Shown: positions 6,193-14,838, counted from the first letter of the stretch. The stretch is 36,884 nucleotides of DNA from Tannerella sp. (GCA_031265585.1 JAISCL010000349.1:1-36884), one strand, 5' to 3'. Translations and numbers: made by a program. Notes: a model not told the origin generated them from the sequence alone.

Positions 6193-8412
6193 ATGAAAGC
6201 ATTAAACATTTTGATCCCGTTCCTTTTCCTGTTTGCGTGCGGACAGGGAAAGGAAGAATCCGCCGTCGACTGCGTAGATCCCACCATCGGCGGGGTAGGT
6301 GTGCTGCTGCAGCCGACGCGGCCGACCGTGCATCTTCCCAATCAGATGATCCGGGTGTACCCGATGAAAAACGACCAGCTGGACGACCGGATCCGCTATT
6401 TCCCGCTGATAAACGCTTCGCACCGGACACTCTGGGTGTTTGGGCTGATGCCGTGGGACGGGGCGGTTACCCCTGATAGCTGGACGGAACCCGTCGTGTT
6501 CGACGGAGAGACGACAACGCCGTATTATTATGCCGCAACGCTGGGTGACAACGGATGCAGGCTGGAATTTGCGCCCGAAAAGAAAAGCGGCGTCTTCCGC
6601 ATCGCCTTCCGGGGCGGGCAGCCGCAGTATCTGAGACTGACGGCGCTCAACCGGGCGGGTGCGTTCGGCGTTTCCGGGCGGCGGACGGTAAGTGGGCAGG
6701 AGGAATTTGACGGTATGAAGGCCTGGTTTTATGCTGAGACCGACGCCGATATTATTGAAAGCATCTATCGCGACAAGAGCAGCAGGGATGCCCTCCTGCT
6801 CGGTTTCGGCGATCAGGCGCAGACGGTTCTCTTCCGCTATGGAATCTCGTTCATAAGCGAAGAACAGGCAAGGGCAAACTTGCAAAAGGAGATCCCGGAC
6901 AGTGATTTTGAACGGGTGAAGGACGCCGCCCGGCAGACGTGGGAGCATACGCTGTCGCAGATCCGCGTCGAAGGAGGCACGCCGGCGCAGCGAAGGGTGT
7001 TTTACACCGCCCTCTACCGCTGCTACGAGCGAATGGTGGATATCAGCGAGTATGGCCGCTATTACAGCAATTACGACCGTCAGGTGCATGAATCCGCCGA
7101 GCCGTTTTACGTCGACAACTGGCTGTGGGACCTGCATATCGCGCACGGGCCGCTGCATACCATCCTCAATCCGCAGCTTGCCGTCGACCAGATCCGCTCC
7201 TATATCCGGATGTACGAACAGGGCGGGACAATACCGTCTTTTGCCCTGCTGACGGGCGACTGGCCGGCGATGACGGGCAATTATGCCGCCGTCTGGTTTG
7301 CCGACGCCTGGTATAAGGGCCTGCGCGGCTTCGACCTGCAGACGGCCTACGGGGGCGTCCGCAAAAACTCGCTCGACCAGACGCTTCTCCCCTGGAATAA
7401 CGGCCCCAAAACGCCTCTCGACGATTTCTACAACGAACATGGTTACCTGCCTGGACTGTCCCCGGGCGAACCGGAGACTGTACCCCAGGTCGACACCGGG
7501 TGGGAAAAGCGCCAGGCGGTAGCCGTCACGACGGTCAACAGCTACGCCGACTGGTGCATCGCCCAGCTTGCCGGTGAACTGAACCTTCCCGCCGACCGCG
7601 CCCTGTTCCTCGACCGTGCCGCGTTCTACCGGAACGTCTTCCGCACCGAAAAAGGCTTTATGTGGCCTAAAGACCGGGATGGCAACTGGATCGAACCCTT
7701 CGACCCGCGCTTCGCAGGACGTGAATATTTTACCGAAAACAATGCCTATACCTTCAACTGGGATGTCAAGCACGACCTCGGCGGACTGTTCCGCCTCATG
7801 GGTGGACGCGAGCAGGCCGAAGCCCGCCTCGACCAGCTTTTCCGCGAAGGCCTCGGCAAGTCAAAATGGGATTTCTGGACAACGCAGCCCGATGCCACGG
7901 GCATGGTCGGACAGTTTTCGATGGGCAACGAGCCAAGTTTCCACATCCCGTACCTCTACAACTACCTGGGCAGCCCCTGGAAAACGCAGAAACGCATCCG
8001 CATGTTGCTCGACGCATTCTTCACCGACAACCTCTTCGGCATCCCGGGCGATGAAGACGGCGGAGGCATGTCCGCATTCGTTGTCTTTTCGATGATGGGC
8101 TTCTTCCCCGTCACGCCCGGCATCCCCGTTTACACCGTCGGCAGCCCCGTTTTTGACAAAATCACCGTCCGCCTTCCCGGAGGCGGCGAGTTTACCGTCA
8201 CGGCAAAAAACAATTCGTCCGAAAACAAGTACATCCAATCGGCGACCCTCAACGGCCACCCGCTGGATAAACCCTGGTTCACGCACGACGACATCACCCG
8301 CGGCGGCCTCCTCGAATTAGTCATGGGCAGCCGGCCAAATAAACAGTGGGGATCCCGCACCGAAGACGCCCCTCCCTCGGAAATCGAATACGTTATCAAG
8401 AAACAGTACTGA
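6193..8412 (+). CDS. GH92 alpha-mannosidase lipoprotein
   Basis: This 739-residue enzyme removes alpha-linked mannose from glycans by an inverting, calcium-dependent mechanism (GH92 family). A lipoprotein signal (MKALNILIPFLFLFAC, lipobox LFAC) places it on the cell envelope. Family blocks run in order: VDPTIGG and HLPNQMIRVYP near the N-terminus, DNWLWDLHIAHGPLHT, TGDWPAMTGNYAAV, TENNAYTFNWDVKHD, GNEPSFHIPYLYNY, and GDEDGGGMSAFVVFSMMGFF. By family alignment E515 is the likely general acid and D620/D622 the base pair; their spacing fits the family. Loops differ from well-known members (DNWLWD and GDEDGG where DTFRA-like and GNDDCG are common), so linkage specificity cannot be read. The next, broken gene starts 6 bases after its stop. 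Confidence 0.93.
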   Translation: MKALNILIPFLFLFACGQGKEESAVDCVDPTIGGVGVLLQPTRPTVHLPNQMIRVYPMKNDQLDDRIRYFPLINASHRTLWVFGLMPWDGAVTPDSWTEPVVFDGETTTPYYYAATLGDNGCRLEFAPEKKSGVFRIAFRGGQPQYLRLTALNRAGAFGVSGRRTVSGQEEFDGMKAWFYAETDADIIESIYRDKSSRDALLLGFGDQAQTVLFRYGISFISEEQARANLQKEIPDSDFERVKDAARQTWEHTLSQIRVEGGTPAQRRVFYTALYRCYERMVDISEYGRYYSNYDRQVHESAEPFYVDNWLWDLHIAHGPLHTILNPQLAVDQIRSYIRMYEQGGTIPSFALLTGDWPAMTGNYAAVWFADAWYKGLRGFDLQTAYGGVRKNSLDQTLLPWNNGPKTPLDDFYNEHGYLPGLSPGEPETVPQVDTGWEKRQAVAVTTVNSYADWCIAQLAGELNLPADRALFLDRAAFYRNVFRTEKGFMWPKDRDGNWIEPFDPRFAGREYFTENNAYTFNWDVKHDLGGLFRLMGGREQAEARLDQLFREGLGKSKWDFWTTQPDATGMVGQFSMGNEPSFHIPYLYNYLGSPWKTQKRIRMLLDAFFTDNLFGIPGDEDGGGMSAFVVFSMMGFFPVTPGIPVYTVGSPVFDKITVRLPGGGEFTVTAKNNSSENKYIQSATLNGHPLDKPWFTHDDITRGGLLELVMGSRPNKQWGSRTEDAPPSEIEYVIKKQY

Positions 8413-8418
8413 TAAAAG

Positions 8419-8880
8419 ATGAAAAGGAGAGATTTTATAACAGGTTCGGCGTTGGCGGGGATGGGATTGTCCTCTGTCGCTTTCGGTTCGTGCAGGGAGG
8501 AGGGTGCAAAGGGCGGCGTCCGACTGAATTATACGGACGATGATGTGAAAATAACGGGTTACGGCAGGGAAACACTGTGGGAATACAATTACGCCTGGCA
8601 ACCGGTAAAAAACCCGTACGAACAGGAGCACATCCATCTGGTGGAATCAATCCGGGAAAATAAAAAAATTAACCGGGCGGAACTTTTGGCTTATTGTTCG
8701 AGACGGAAGGCAAGTCAACCACCGCAACGGTCAACGGCCCTCGGCAACAGCCCCGTCCGCCGCCTCTACCTGACAGAATATCCGCTCGCCGGCGCCGCCA
8801 GGCCCGAATGGCGGAACGGACAGCTGACACTCGCACTCGGGCCGCATGAGATAGCAACAATCAGCATCAAGGTGAAATGA
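8419..8880 (+). pseudogene. Deletion-made composite: Gfo/Idh/MocA oxidoreductase start and end fused to a GH38 tail
   Basis: The open frame is continuous but built of three pieces. MKRRDFITGSALAGMGLSSV is a Tat-type signal of a Gfo/Idh/MocA oxidoreductase. NPYEQEHIHLVESIRENKKI is the C-terminal region of the same family, so some 300 catalytic and Rossmann-fold residues are missing between them. From about 8690 the sequence resembles the C-terminal beta domain of GH38 alpha-mannosidases: FETEGKSTTATVNGP reads in the +1 frame, then RLYLTEYPL and LALGPHEIATISIKV in the ORF frame, so that part also carries a frameshift near 8745. It marks the place of two lost genes between GH92 and the transporter. 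A functional product is unlikely. Confidence 0.7.
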
Positions 8881-8910
8881 ATCATGAATTATATATTTGA
8901 AGTAGCGCGA

Positions 8911-9139
8911 AATCGCAGGGCCGTCCGCCCAAGTTGCAGGGCCGTCCGCCTAAGTTGTAGGTGCTCCCGCCTAAACTATAGGGCCGTCCGCCTAAGTTGT
9001 AGGGGCTCCCGCCTAAATCGCAGGGCCGTCCGCCTAAGTTGCAGGGCCGTCCGCCTAAATCGTAGGGGCTCCCGCCTAAACTGCAGGGGCGTCCGCCTAA
9101 GTTGCAGGGGCTCCCGCCTAAATCGCAGGGACGTCCGCC
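8911..9139. repeat. 21-bp tandem repeat array, about 11 units
   Basis: Units of 21 bases follow CTAAGTTGCAGGGCCGTCCGC, with variation in two places: AGTTG/AATCG/AACTG/AACTA, and GGGCCGTCCGC or GGGGCTCCCGC. The two second-half types alternate irregularly along the array. Because 21 is divisible by three and the unit lacks stops, open frames run through on both strands; the plus frame gives a 7-residue Arg-rich repeat (RAVRLSC). I take the array as noncoding DNA in the gap 8881-9268 between the composite pseudogene and the MFS gene. Confidence 0.85.
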
Positions 9140-9268
9140 GATCTGTGCTGTGGAGACCTGTAACTGTGCCTGAAGCCTTTACAGTGGCATATGAACTGAT
9201 ATGAACCATAAAATATAAAACAGAAATCCGGCAATTTGAATCTTAAATACATATATAAATAAAAAAAG

Positions 9269-10429
9269 ATGAGCAACAATTATTCATTATCAAAAATTCT
9301 GCCCGTCCTCTTCGGCTTCTTTATCATGGGAGTCGTCGACTTGACGGGGACGGCCATCAACTATGTCAAGGTTGACTTTACGCTGAACGACACGATGGCC
9401 AACATGCTGTCCCTTTCCTGCTTTTTCTGGTTTCTGGTACTGTCGGTTCCGACCGGCTTCCTGATGAACCGCATTGGCCGGAAAAATACGGTGCTGGTAA
9501 GTTTCATGTTTACGCTGGCGGGTCTGCTGCTGCCTTTCCTGACTTACAGCTTTGCGTCGAGCATCGTCGCCTTCACCCTGATCGGGATGGGGAATACAAT
9601 CATTCAAGTGGCGCTGAATCCGCTGGTATCGAACGTCGTCTCGAAGCAGCGGCTGACCGGCTCGCTGACGATGGGGCAGTTCATCAAAGCCCTCGCCTCG
9701 TGGCTCGGCCCGAACGTCGCCGCATGGATGGCCGCCACTACCCTGGGCTGGAAATACGTTTTCCCCGTCTTCGCCGCGATCACCCTGCTTGCCGCCTGCT
9801 GGCTCCGGGTTACCCGCATCCGTGAAGAAGAAAGCGAGAAAAAGACGGCTTCCTTCATCGCCACCTTCTCCCTGCTGAAGGATGCCAAAATCCTGCTTTT
9901 CTTCATCGGTATACTGATACTCGTCGGCGTCGACGTCGGGCTGAATGCCACGCTGCCGAAGTATATCATGGAAAAATGCCCGGAAGTGACGTCCGTTCCG
10001 GAAGCCGACCGGCTGAAAAGCTATTTCTACTTCATCGTCCGCGCCGTCGGGGCTTTTGCCGGGGGCATCCTGCTGATGAAGGTGTCGGAACGCCGGTTCT
10101 ATGCCGTGAGCGCGTGTCTTTCGCTGGCAGGGCTGGTGCTGATTCTCTTTGCCAATGCCCTGTGGAGCATCCTGGCCTGCGTGGTTGTCATCGCCCTGGG
10201 CTATTCCAACCTGTTCGCCATCATCTTCTCCAAAGCCCTGAAGCATATTCCCGAAAAGGCAAACGAAGTATCGTCACTGCTCATCGTCGGCGTTTCGGGC
10301 GGGATACTGGCGTTGCTGCTCGGCGTCGTGTCGGACCTCTTCGGCACGCAGTGGGCGGCGGTCTCCATCCTTGCCGTGTTATGGCTCTATATCGTGTGGC
10401 TGATCAAGCCGATAAACAGTTTAAAATAA
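9269..10429 (+). CDS. MFS sugar transporter
   Basis: This 386-residue inner-membrane protein has the major-facilitator layout of about 12 hydrophobic helices in two halves, with a hydrophilic central loop (RVTRIREEESEKKTA). The loop between helices 2 and 3 carries the MFS signature as GFLMNRIGRKN. It resembles the FucP/GluP-like hexose importers of Bacteroidetes, so proton-driven import of a monosaccharide is inferred. Its place between an alpha-mannosidase and a lyxose/mannose isomerase points to mannose or a related sugar. The start ATG 9269 follows an A-rich leader typical of the group. The isomerase gene starts 26 bases after its stop, so the four genes to 13459 probably form one transcript. 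Confidence 0.88.
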   Translation: MSNNYSLSKILPVLFGFFIMGVVDLTGTAINYVKVDFTLNDTMANMLSLSCFFWFLVLSVPTGFLMNRIGRKNTVLVSFMFTLAGLLLPFLTYSFASSIVAFTLIGMGNTIIQVALNPLVSNVVSKQRLTGSLTMGQFIKALASWLGPNVAAWMAATTLGWKYVFPVFAAITLLAACWLRVTRIREEESEKKTASFIATFSLLKDAKILLFFIGILILVGVDVGLNATLPKYIMEKCPEVTSVPEADRLKSYFYFIVRAVGAFAGGILLMKVSERRFYAVSACLSLAGLVLILFANALWSILACVVVIALGYSNLFAIIFSKALKHIPEKANEVSSLLIVGVSGGILALLLGVVSDLFGTQWAAVSILAVLWLYIVWLIKPINSLK

Positions 10430-10455
10430 ATGTAATTAATTAAAACAGTTAGAAA

Positions 10456-11130
10456 ATGAAACGAAGTGAAATTAATCAGATCATCGGGAATGCCGAAACA
10501 TTCATGGCATCCCGGCAGTTTATCCTCCCGCCGTGGGCGTCCTGGAGCGTAGAGGAGTGGGAAAACAACCGCGAGGCAGCCTCCGAAGTCGTCAATAATA
10601 TGCTCGGATGGGATATTACCGATTTCGGGTCGGGCGACTTCTACCGGCGCGGACTGTTCCTCTTTACCCTCCGCAACGGCAAGTACAAAGTGGACAAAAA
10701 ACCGTACGCCGAGAAAATCATGATTGTCGAGGAAAACCAGGAAACGCCGATGCACTACCACTGGTCGAAGATGGAAGACATCATCTGCCGCGGAGGCGGG
10801 AACCTCGTGATCGAACTCTACAACTCGACGCCGGACAACCGGCTGGCCACGACGCCGGTCACCGTCCGCGTGGACGGCATCGTTCGGGAAGTGGAGCCGG
10901 GCGGCCGCGTCACGCTGACGCCGGGCGAAAGCATCTGCCTCGAACCGGGCGTTTATCACCGCTTCTACGGCGAGGAAGGCCGGGGCACCGTGCTGGTGGG
11001 CGAAGTCAGCGCCGTGAACGACGACGCGAACGACAACTGCTTCTTCGAGCCTGTCGGACGCTTCCCCGTCATCGACGAAGACGAGCGGCCCGTCCATTTG
11101 CTTGTATCCGATTACCACAATTTTTTGTAA
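10456..11130 (+). CDS. D-lyxose/D-mannose ketol-isomerase, cupin type
   Basis: This 224-residue protein matches the D-lyxose isomerase family (cupin fold, Mn-dependent), whose members convert D-lyxose to D-xylulose and, in characterised cases, D-mannose to D-fructose. The metal site is visible: MHYHWSKMEDI supplies two His and a Glu, and LEPGVYHRFYGE supplies the third His. The N-terminal FILPPWASWSVEEW and GWDITDFGSGDFYRRGLFLF blocks are also typical. Coming after GH92 and the MFS gene and before a PfkB kinase, mannose-to-fructose isomerisation is the best reading; lyxose use cannot be excluded. The kinase gene starts 3 bases after the stop. Confidence 0.9.
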   Translation: MKRSEINQIIGNAETFMASRQFILPPWASWSVEEWENNREAASEVVNNMLGWDITDFGSGDFYRRGLFLFTLRNGKYKVDKKPYAEKIMIVEENQETPMHYHWSKMEDIICRGGGNLVIELYNSTPDNRLATTPVTVRVDGIVREVEPGGRVTLTPGESICLEPGVYHRFYGEEGRGTVLVGEVSAVNDDANDNCFFEPVGRFPVIDEDERPVHLLVSDYHNFL

Positions 11131-11133
11131 GCC

Positions 11134-12330
11134 ATGGACAGGAAAATTATCGTATCGGGAGTCGGCTGCTGCCTGGTAGACCGGCTCTATAACCATCTGC
11201 CGTTCGGCTCGGAAGTGTTCGCCCCGTTCCTGACCCGCACGGAGGGCGACGGCGGACTGTCGCCCGGACGGCTTGTTTTCAAGGAAGAGTTCGACCGCTT
11301 TGCCGGCGTGGATTTCCTCCGCCTGCTGCCCCGGCTGACAGGCGGGCAGCAGGCGGAGACGATGAACGTCGGCGGCCCCTGCATCGTCGCCCTCATCCAT
11401 GCCGCCCAGCTCTCCGGCGACGCGGCCGCCTGCCGTTTCTACGGCTGCCACGGCAATGACGACGACGGCCGCTTCCTCCTCTCCGCCCTCCGGAAGACGC
11501 CTGTCGATCTGGCCGCTTACCGCCTTGAAAAAGGTGACGTTACGGCTTCGACAATCGTCCTCTCCGACCCGGATTATGACGGCGGCAACGGCGAGCGCGT
11601 CTTCATCAACACCATCGGCGCATCGTGGAAATACCGCCCCGACGAACCGGACGACGCCTTCTTCGCCTCGGATGTGGTCGTTTTCGGCGGCACGGCGCTT
11701 GTCCCGCAAATCCACGATTCGCTGACAGCGCTGCTCGTCGCCGCCAAAGCGAAAGGCTGCTTCACCGTCGTAAATACCGTCTTCGACTTCCGCAACGAAA
11801 AAGCGCACCCCGACCGGAAATGGCCGCTCGGGGAGAGCGACGACAGCTACCGCCATATCGACCTGCTGATCACCGACTGCGAGGAAGCCCTCCGCCTGAG
11901 CGGGAAACGGTCGACCGCCGAAGCGCTGGCCTTCTTCCGCTCGAACGGCGCCGGCGCCGGCGCCATCGTCATTACAAACGGCGCCCGCGACGTCAGCCTG
12001 TATGCTTCGGGCAAGCGTTTTACCGCGACGTCAACCACGCTTCCCGTTTCCGAAGCCGTCGCGGAGGAACTCAAAAAAGGCAGCCGGGGCGACACTACGG
12101 GCTGCGGGGATAATTTCGCCGGCGGCGTCATTGCCTCGGTAATCGCCCAGCTCCGGCAGGAACGCAGGCTGTTAGACCTGACCGAAGCCTGCCGCTGGGG
12201 CATCGTGTCGGGAGGATTCACCTGTTTTTACATGGGCGGGACATGGTTTGAAAAGTATCCGGGCGAGAAGCGCGAACTCATCGCTCCCTACTATGAAAAA
12301 TATCTAAAGCAAACCACTCATGCAGAATAA
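11134..12330 (+). CDS. PfkB-family carbohydrate kinase
   Basis: This 398-residue cytoplasmic kinase belongs to the ribokinase/PfkB family. The C-terminal signature GDTTGCGDNFAGG holds the catalytic Asp and anion hole, and the N-terminal half has the glycine-rich ETMNVGGPCIVALIHAAQL and CRFYGCHGNDDDG blocks. It is longer than typical fructokinases (about 300), with an extended N-terminal part (residues 20-70). Its substrate is inferred from context as the ketose made by the upstream isomerase, probably fructose. Translation is likely coupled: it starts 3 bases after the isomerase stop, and its own end overlaps the start of the dehydrogenase gene by 11 bases. Confidence 0.88.
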   Translation: MDRKIIVSGVGCCLVDRLYNHLPFGSEVFAPFLTRTEGDGGLSPGRLVFKEEFDRFAGVDFLRLLPRLTGGQQAETMNVGGPCIVALIHAAQLSGDAAACRFYGCHGNDDDGRFLLSALRKTPVDLAAYRLEKGDVTASTIVLSDPDYDGGNGERVFINTIGASWKYRPDEPDDAFFASDVVVFGGTALVPQIHDSLTALLVAAKAKGCFTVVNTVFDFRNEKAHPDRKWPLGESDDSYRHIDLLITDCEEALRLSGKRSTAEALAFFRSNGAGAGAIVITNGARDVSLYASGKRFTATSTTLPVSEAVAEELKKGSRGDTTGCGDNFAGGVIASVIAQLRQERRLLDLTEACRWGIVSGGFTCFYMGGTWFEKYPGEKRELIAPYYEKYLKQTTHAE

Positions 12331-13459
12331 ATCCATCCTCATTTTCGGGGGAGGGAAAATCGGACGGTCGTTTATCGGGCAGCTTTTCGGACGCGCGGGA
12401 TACGGAATCATCTTTTCCGACGTGGACGAAAATCTGATTAATGCGCTGAACAGCCGTCATTCCTATCCTGTTATTATCAAAAGCGATGCAGGCGACGAAA
12501 CGATGGAAATAACGAATGTGCGCGCTATCTTCGGCTCGGAAGAAAACGTCATCCGCGAAACGGCGCAGGCGTCGATCATCGCTACTTCCGTCGGGAAAAA
12601 CGTATTGGGAAAAATCATGCCGTTCATAGCAAAAGGCTTGCTGGAACGGTATGAGAAAACCCCCGCATCGGCAATCGACATCATCATTGCCGAAAACATG
12701 CGCTCGGCGGCGGCGTTCATGCGCGGAGAGCTGATGAAACACCTGCCCCCCGGCTTTCCCCTCGATTCGTTCGCCGGACTGGTCGAGACAAGCATCGGGA
12801 AGATGGTGCCGCTCATGACGCAGGCGGACATGGCGAAAGACCCGCTCGCCGTCTTTGCCGAACCGTACAATACGCTGATTCTCGACCGCGCCGCCTTTCG
12901 CAACCCCATCCCGGACATACAGGGCCTTGCGCCGAAAGAAAATATCGCCGCATGGGTTGACCGCAAAGCTTTCATCCACAACCTCGGCCATGCCGCCGTC
13001 GCCTATTACGGCAATTACCGTCATCCCAACGCAACCTGTATCCACGAAGCGCTGGCAGACCCGGAAGTATATGATTTCGCACGCGCCGTCATGTTGCAGG
13101 CGGCGGACATCCTGCTTGCCGAATACCCCTCCGACTTCACCCCGCAAGCCCTCGAAGCGCACATCGACGACCTCCTCTCCCGCTTCCGCAACAAAGCCCT
13201 TCGAGACACTATCTTCCGCGTCGGACAAGACCGCATCCGCAAGCTCGGCCCCGACGACCGTTTCACGGGCGCCATCCGCCTCGCACAAAAGCATCATAAA
13301 GACTGTTCGCTGATATACAAAGCCATGTCGTACGCTTTCACCTTCACCGCAACCGACGAAAACGGCAACCGCTCACACCCCGATATCCTCTTTGACGAAT
13401 ACCTCCTCCGGAAAGGAAAGGATTATGTTTTACGGGAAGTTTGCGGATTGCCGCCCTGA
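12320..13459 (+). CDS. Mannitol-1-phosphate 5-dehydrogenase family protein
   Basis: This 379-residue protein has the long-chain mannitol dehydrogenase layout: an N-terminal NAD-binding fold with GGGKIGRSFIGQLFGRAGY, then a helical C-terminal domain with KAFIHNLGHAAVAYYG, where Lys-x4-Asn-x2-His supplies the catalytic residues. It is closest to MtlD, which interconverts mannitol-1-phosphate and fructose-6-phosphate with NAD(H). That fits a kinase making a fructose phosphate just upstream, but a related polyol phosphate is possible. The ATG at 12320 lies inside the 3' end of the kinase gene. No clear terminator follows; the next promoter is at 13500-13529. Confidence 0.87.
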   Translation: MQNKSILIFGGGKIGRSFIGQLFGRAGYGIIFSDVDENLINALNSRHSYPVIIKSDAGDETMEITNVRAIFGSEENVIRETAQASIIATSVGKNVLGKIMPFIAKGLLERYEKTPASAIDIIIAENMRSAAAFMRGELMKHLPPGFPLDSFAGLVETSIGKMVPLMTQADMAKDPLAVFAEPYNTLILDRAAFRNPIPDIQGLAPKENIAAWVDRKAFIHNLGHAAVAYYGNYRHPNATCIHEALADPEVYDFARAVMLQAADILLAEYPSDFTPQALEAHIDDLLSRFRNKALRDTIFRVGQDRIRKLGPDDRFTGAIRLAQKHHKDCSLIYKAMSYAFTFTATDENGNRSHPDILFDEYLLRKGKDYVLREVCGLPP

Positions 13460-13499
13460 AAATTAACAGGATTGAAAAATCACAGCAATCATTAAAATC

Positions 13500-13529
13500 T
13501 TGAGAGAATCAAATAATTCCGTATATTTG
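13500..13529 (+). promoter_or_regulatory. Promoter of the Rpn-type nuclease gene
   Basis: TTG at 13500-13502 and TATATTTG at 13522-13529 are 19 bases apart, matching the Bacteroidetes promoter. The start codon at 13561 lies 31 bases after the -7 box. Confidence 0.7.
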
Positions 13530-13560
13530 CATTCAGTAATTAACAGTAAGCGAATTTTCT

Positions 13561-14640
13561 ATGGCAGCACAACGAAAAAAAAGCGCGGCAAAATCCTCCA
13601 AAAACGGGGAATCGGAACAGTTTACAGGCTGGGGAGGCAAACCGCCCCGCTATATCAACCCGCATACCGATTTCGGATTCAAGAGACTGTTCGGGACGGA
13701 AGCGAACAAGGACTTGCTGCAGGAGTTCCTGCCTGTACTGCTCGGCAGGGAAGACCGGATCATATCACTGCGGTACATGAATCCGGAGCAGCTGGGACGT
13801 ACCGAAAACGACCGCAAGGCAGTATATGACCTTTACTGCGAAACGGAAACGGGCGAGAAATTCATCGTGGAGATGCAGCGCAGCTATCAGGAATTTTTCA
13901 AGGACAGGAGCGTATACTATTCCACGTTTCCGATACAGGAACAGGCAAAAAGAGGCATTGAGTGGGATTTTGAGCTGAATGCGGTCTATACGGTAGGAAT
14001 CCTGAACTTCGAGTTCAGGGATGGCGACAGAGGATTCAAGCAGTATCCCTGGCTACATCATGTCCGGTTCTCGGATACCGAAACAGGCCGGGGTTTTTAC
14101 GAAAAACTCACATACGTATACCTGGAGCTTCCGAAATTCACAAAAACGGAAGACAAACTTGAAACGCTGCCGGACAAGTGGATGTTTGTGCTCAAAAATC
14201 TTGCCGTGCTTGACGACCGTCCGAAAGCGTTGCAGGAGCGTGTGTTCCACCGCCTGTTCCGCATAGCTGAGATCGAGCAGTTGAGCGAGTCGGAACGGCT
14301 TGTTTACCGTGAATCGCAAAAGATATACTGGGATTACATGAATACCCTCCGTTCGGCAGAAAAAAAAGGGCGTGAGAAGGAGGCGCTGGAAAAAGATGCT
14401 GTTATCAGAGAAAAGGATGCGATCATTAAGGAGAAGGATATAGCCCTTAAGGAAAAGGATACAGCTCTTCAGGAAAAGGATGCTACCATACAGGAAAAGG
14501 AAGCGGCCCTTCGGGAAAAGGAGGAAAATGAAATTGCGACCGTGAAAAATTTGTTCGGAAAAGGTCTTTCGGCAGAGGAGATTTCCGAGATCATGAGGCT
14601 TGACATTCGGCGGATTAGCGAAATTATGGTGAAGATTTGA
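13561..14640 (+). CDS. Rpn/PD-(D/E)XK nuclease family transposase-like protein with repeat coiled coil
   Basis: This 359-residue protein belongs to the recombination-promoting nuclease (Rpn-like) family often annotated as PD-(D/E)XK nuclease family transposase. The typical start block YINPHTDFGFKRLFG is at about residues 31-45, and the catalytic region reads AVYDLYCETETGEKFIVEMQ (Asp and the Glu-x-Gln motif). After about residue 276 it switches to seven near-identical heptads built on EKDA-I-K, then a short helix pair ending in LSAEEISEIMRLDIRRISEI. The basic Lys/Ser-rich first 15 residues could bind nucleic acid. It has its own promoter and stands alone. Members can act as DNA nucleases and affect RecA-independent recombination; its own role is unknown. 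Confidence 0.85.
   Translation: MAAQRKKSAAKSSKNGESEQFTGWGGKPPRYINPHTDFGFKRLFGTEANKDLLQEFLPVLLGREDRIISLRYMNPEQLGRTENDRKAVYDLYCETETGEKFIVEMQRSYQEFFKDRSVYYSTFPIQEQAKRGIEWDFELNAVYTVGILNFEFRDGDRGFKQYPWLHHVRFSDTETGRGFYEKLTYVYLELPKFTKTEDKLETLPDKWMFVLKNLAVLDDRPKALQERVFHRLFRIAEIEQLSESERLVYRESQKIYWDYMNTLRSAEKKGREKEALEKDAVIREKDAIIKEKDIALKEKDTALQEKDATIQEKEAALREKEENEIATVKNLFGKGLSAEEISEIMRLDIRRISEIMVKI
14389..14535 (+). repeat. Seven in-frame 21-bp repeats coding a coiled coil
   Basis: The units begin at 14389, 14410, 14431, 14452, 14473, 14494 and 14515, each starting GA(A/G)AA(A/G)GA. They encode EKDAVIR, EKDAIIK, EKDIALK, EKDTALQ, EKDATIQ, EKEAALR and EKEENEI. Copy number can change in frame without breaking the gene, altering the length of the helical stalk. 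Confidence 0.85.
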
Positions 14641-14702
14641 ATATGGGTATCCTTTACATCACTCCGTTTCAGATTATACACATCCAAGCGACCGTCTTCC
14701 AT

Positions 14703-14757
14703 AAGATTGAGTAGACTGTTGCCGGGTTGGCCGACAGGGCAGTCTACTCTCAATCTT
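14703..14757. terminator. Long hairpin after the Rpn-type gene
   Basis: AAGATTGAGTAGACTG at 14703-14718 pairs with 14740-14757 (CAGTCTACTC, two extra bases TC, then AATCTT), giving a 16-pair stem with a 2-nt bulge. A T-containing stretch (GAATAAAATTT) follows. It separates the Rpn-type gene from the promoter of the next gene and probably ends the first transcript. Confidence 0.55.
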
Positions 14758-14779
14758 GAATAAAATTTAACTTAAAAAG

Positions 14780-14811
14780 TTGCTGTTTTAGAGCATAATA
14801 GATTATCTTTG
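14780..14811 (+). promoter_or_regulatory. Promoter of the DUF6383 protein gene
   Basis: TTG at 14780-14782 and TATCTTTG at 14804-14811 are 21 bases apart. The chosen start ATG 14839 follows 27 bases after the box. The upstream in-frame TTG at 14809 lies inside the -7 box and cannot be the start. Confidence 0.65.
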
Positions 14812-14838
14812 TGCCATCTTTATCTAAATGTATTGCTT

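Noticed and set aside
6202-7773. 523-codon open frame on the minus strand inside GH92
   Set aside because: It is a shadow of G+C-rich codon use in the GH92 gene, has no recognisable domain, and the plus-strand gene has full family motifs. The same applies to minus frames 3985-4983, 9290-10246, 10387-11856 and 12278-13297.
8884-9204. 106-codon Arg-rich protein
   Set aside because: The frame exists because a 21-bp unit without stops repeats; the opposite strand is open as well. No start context or similarity supports it.
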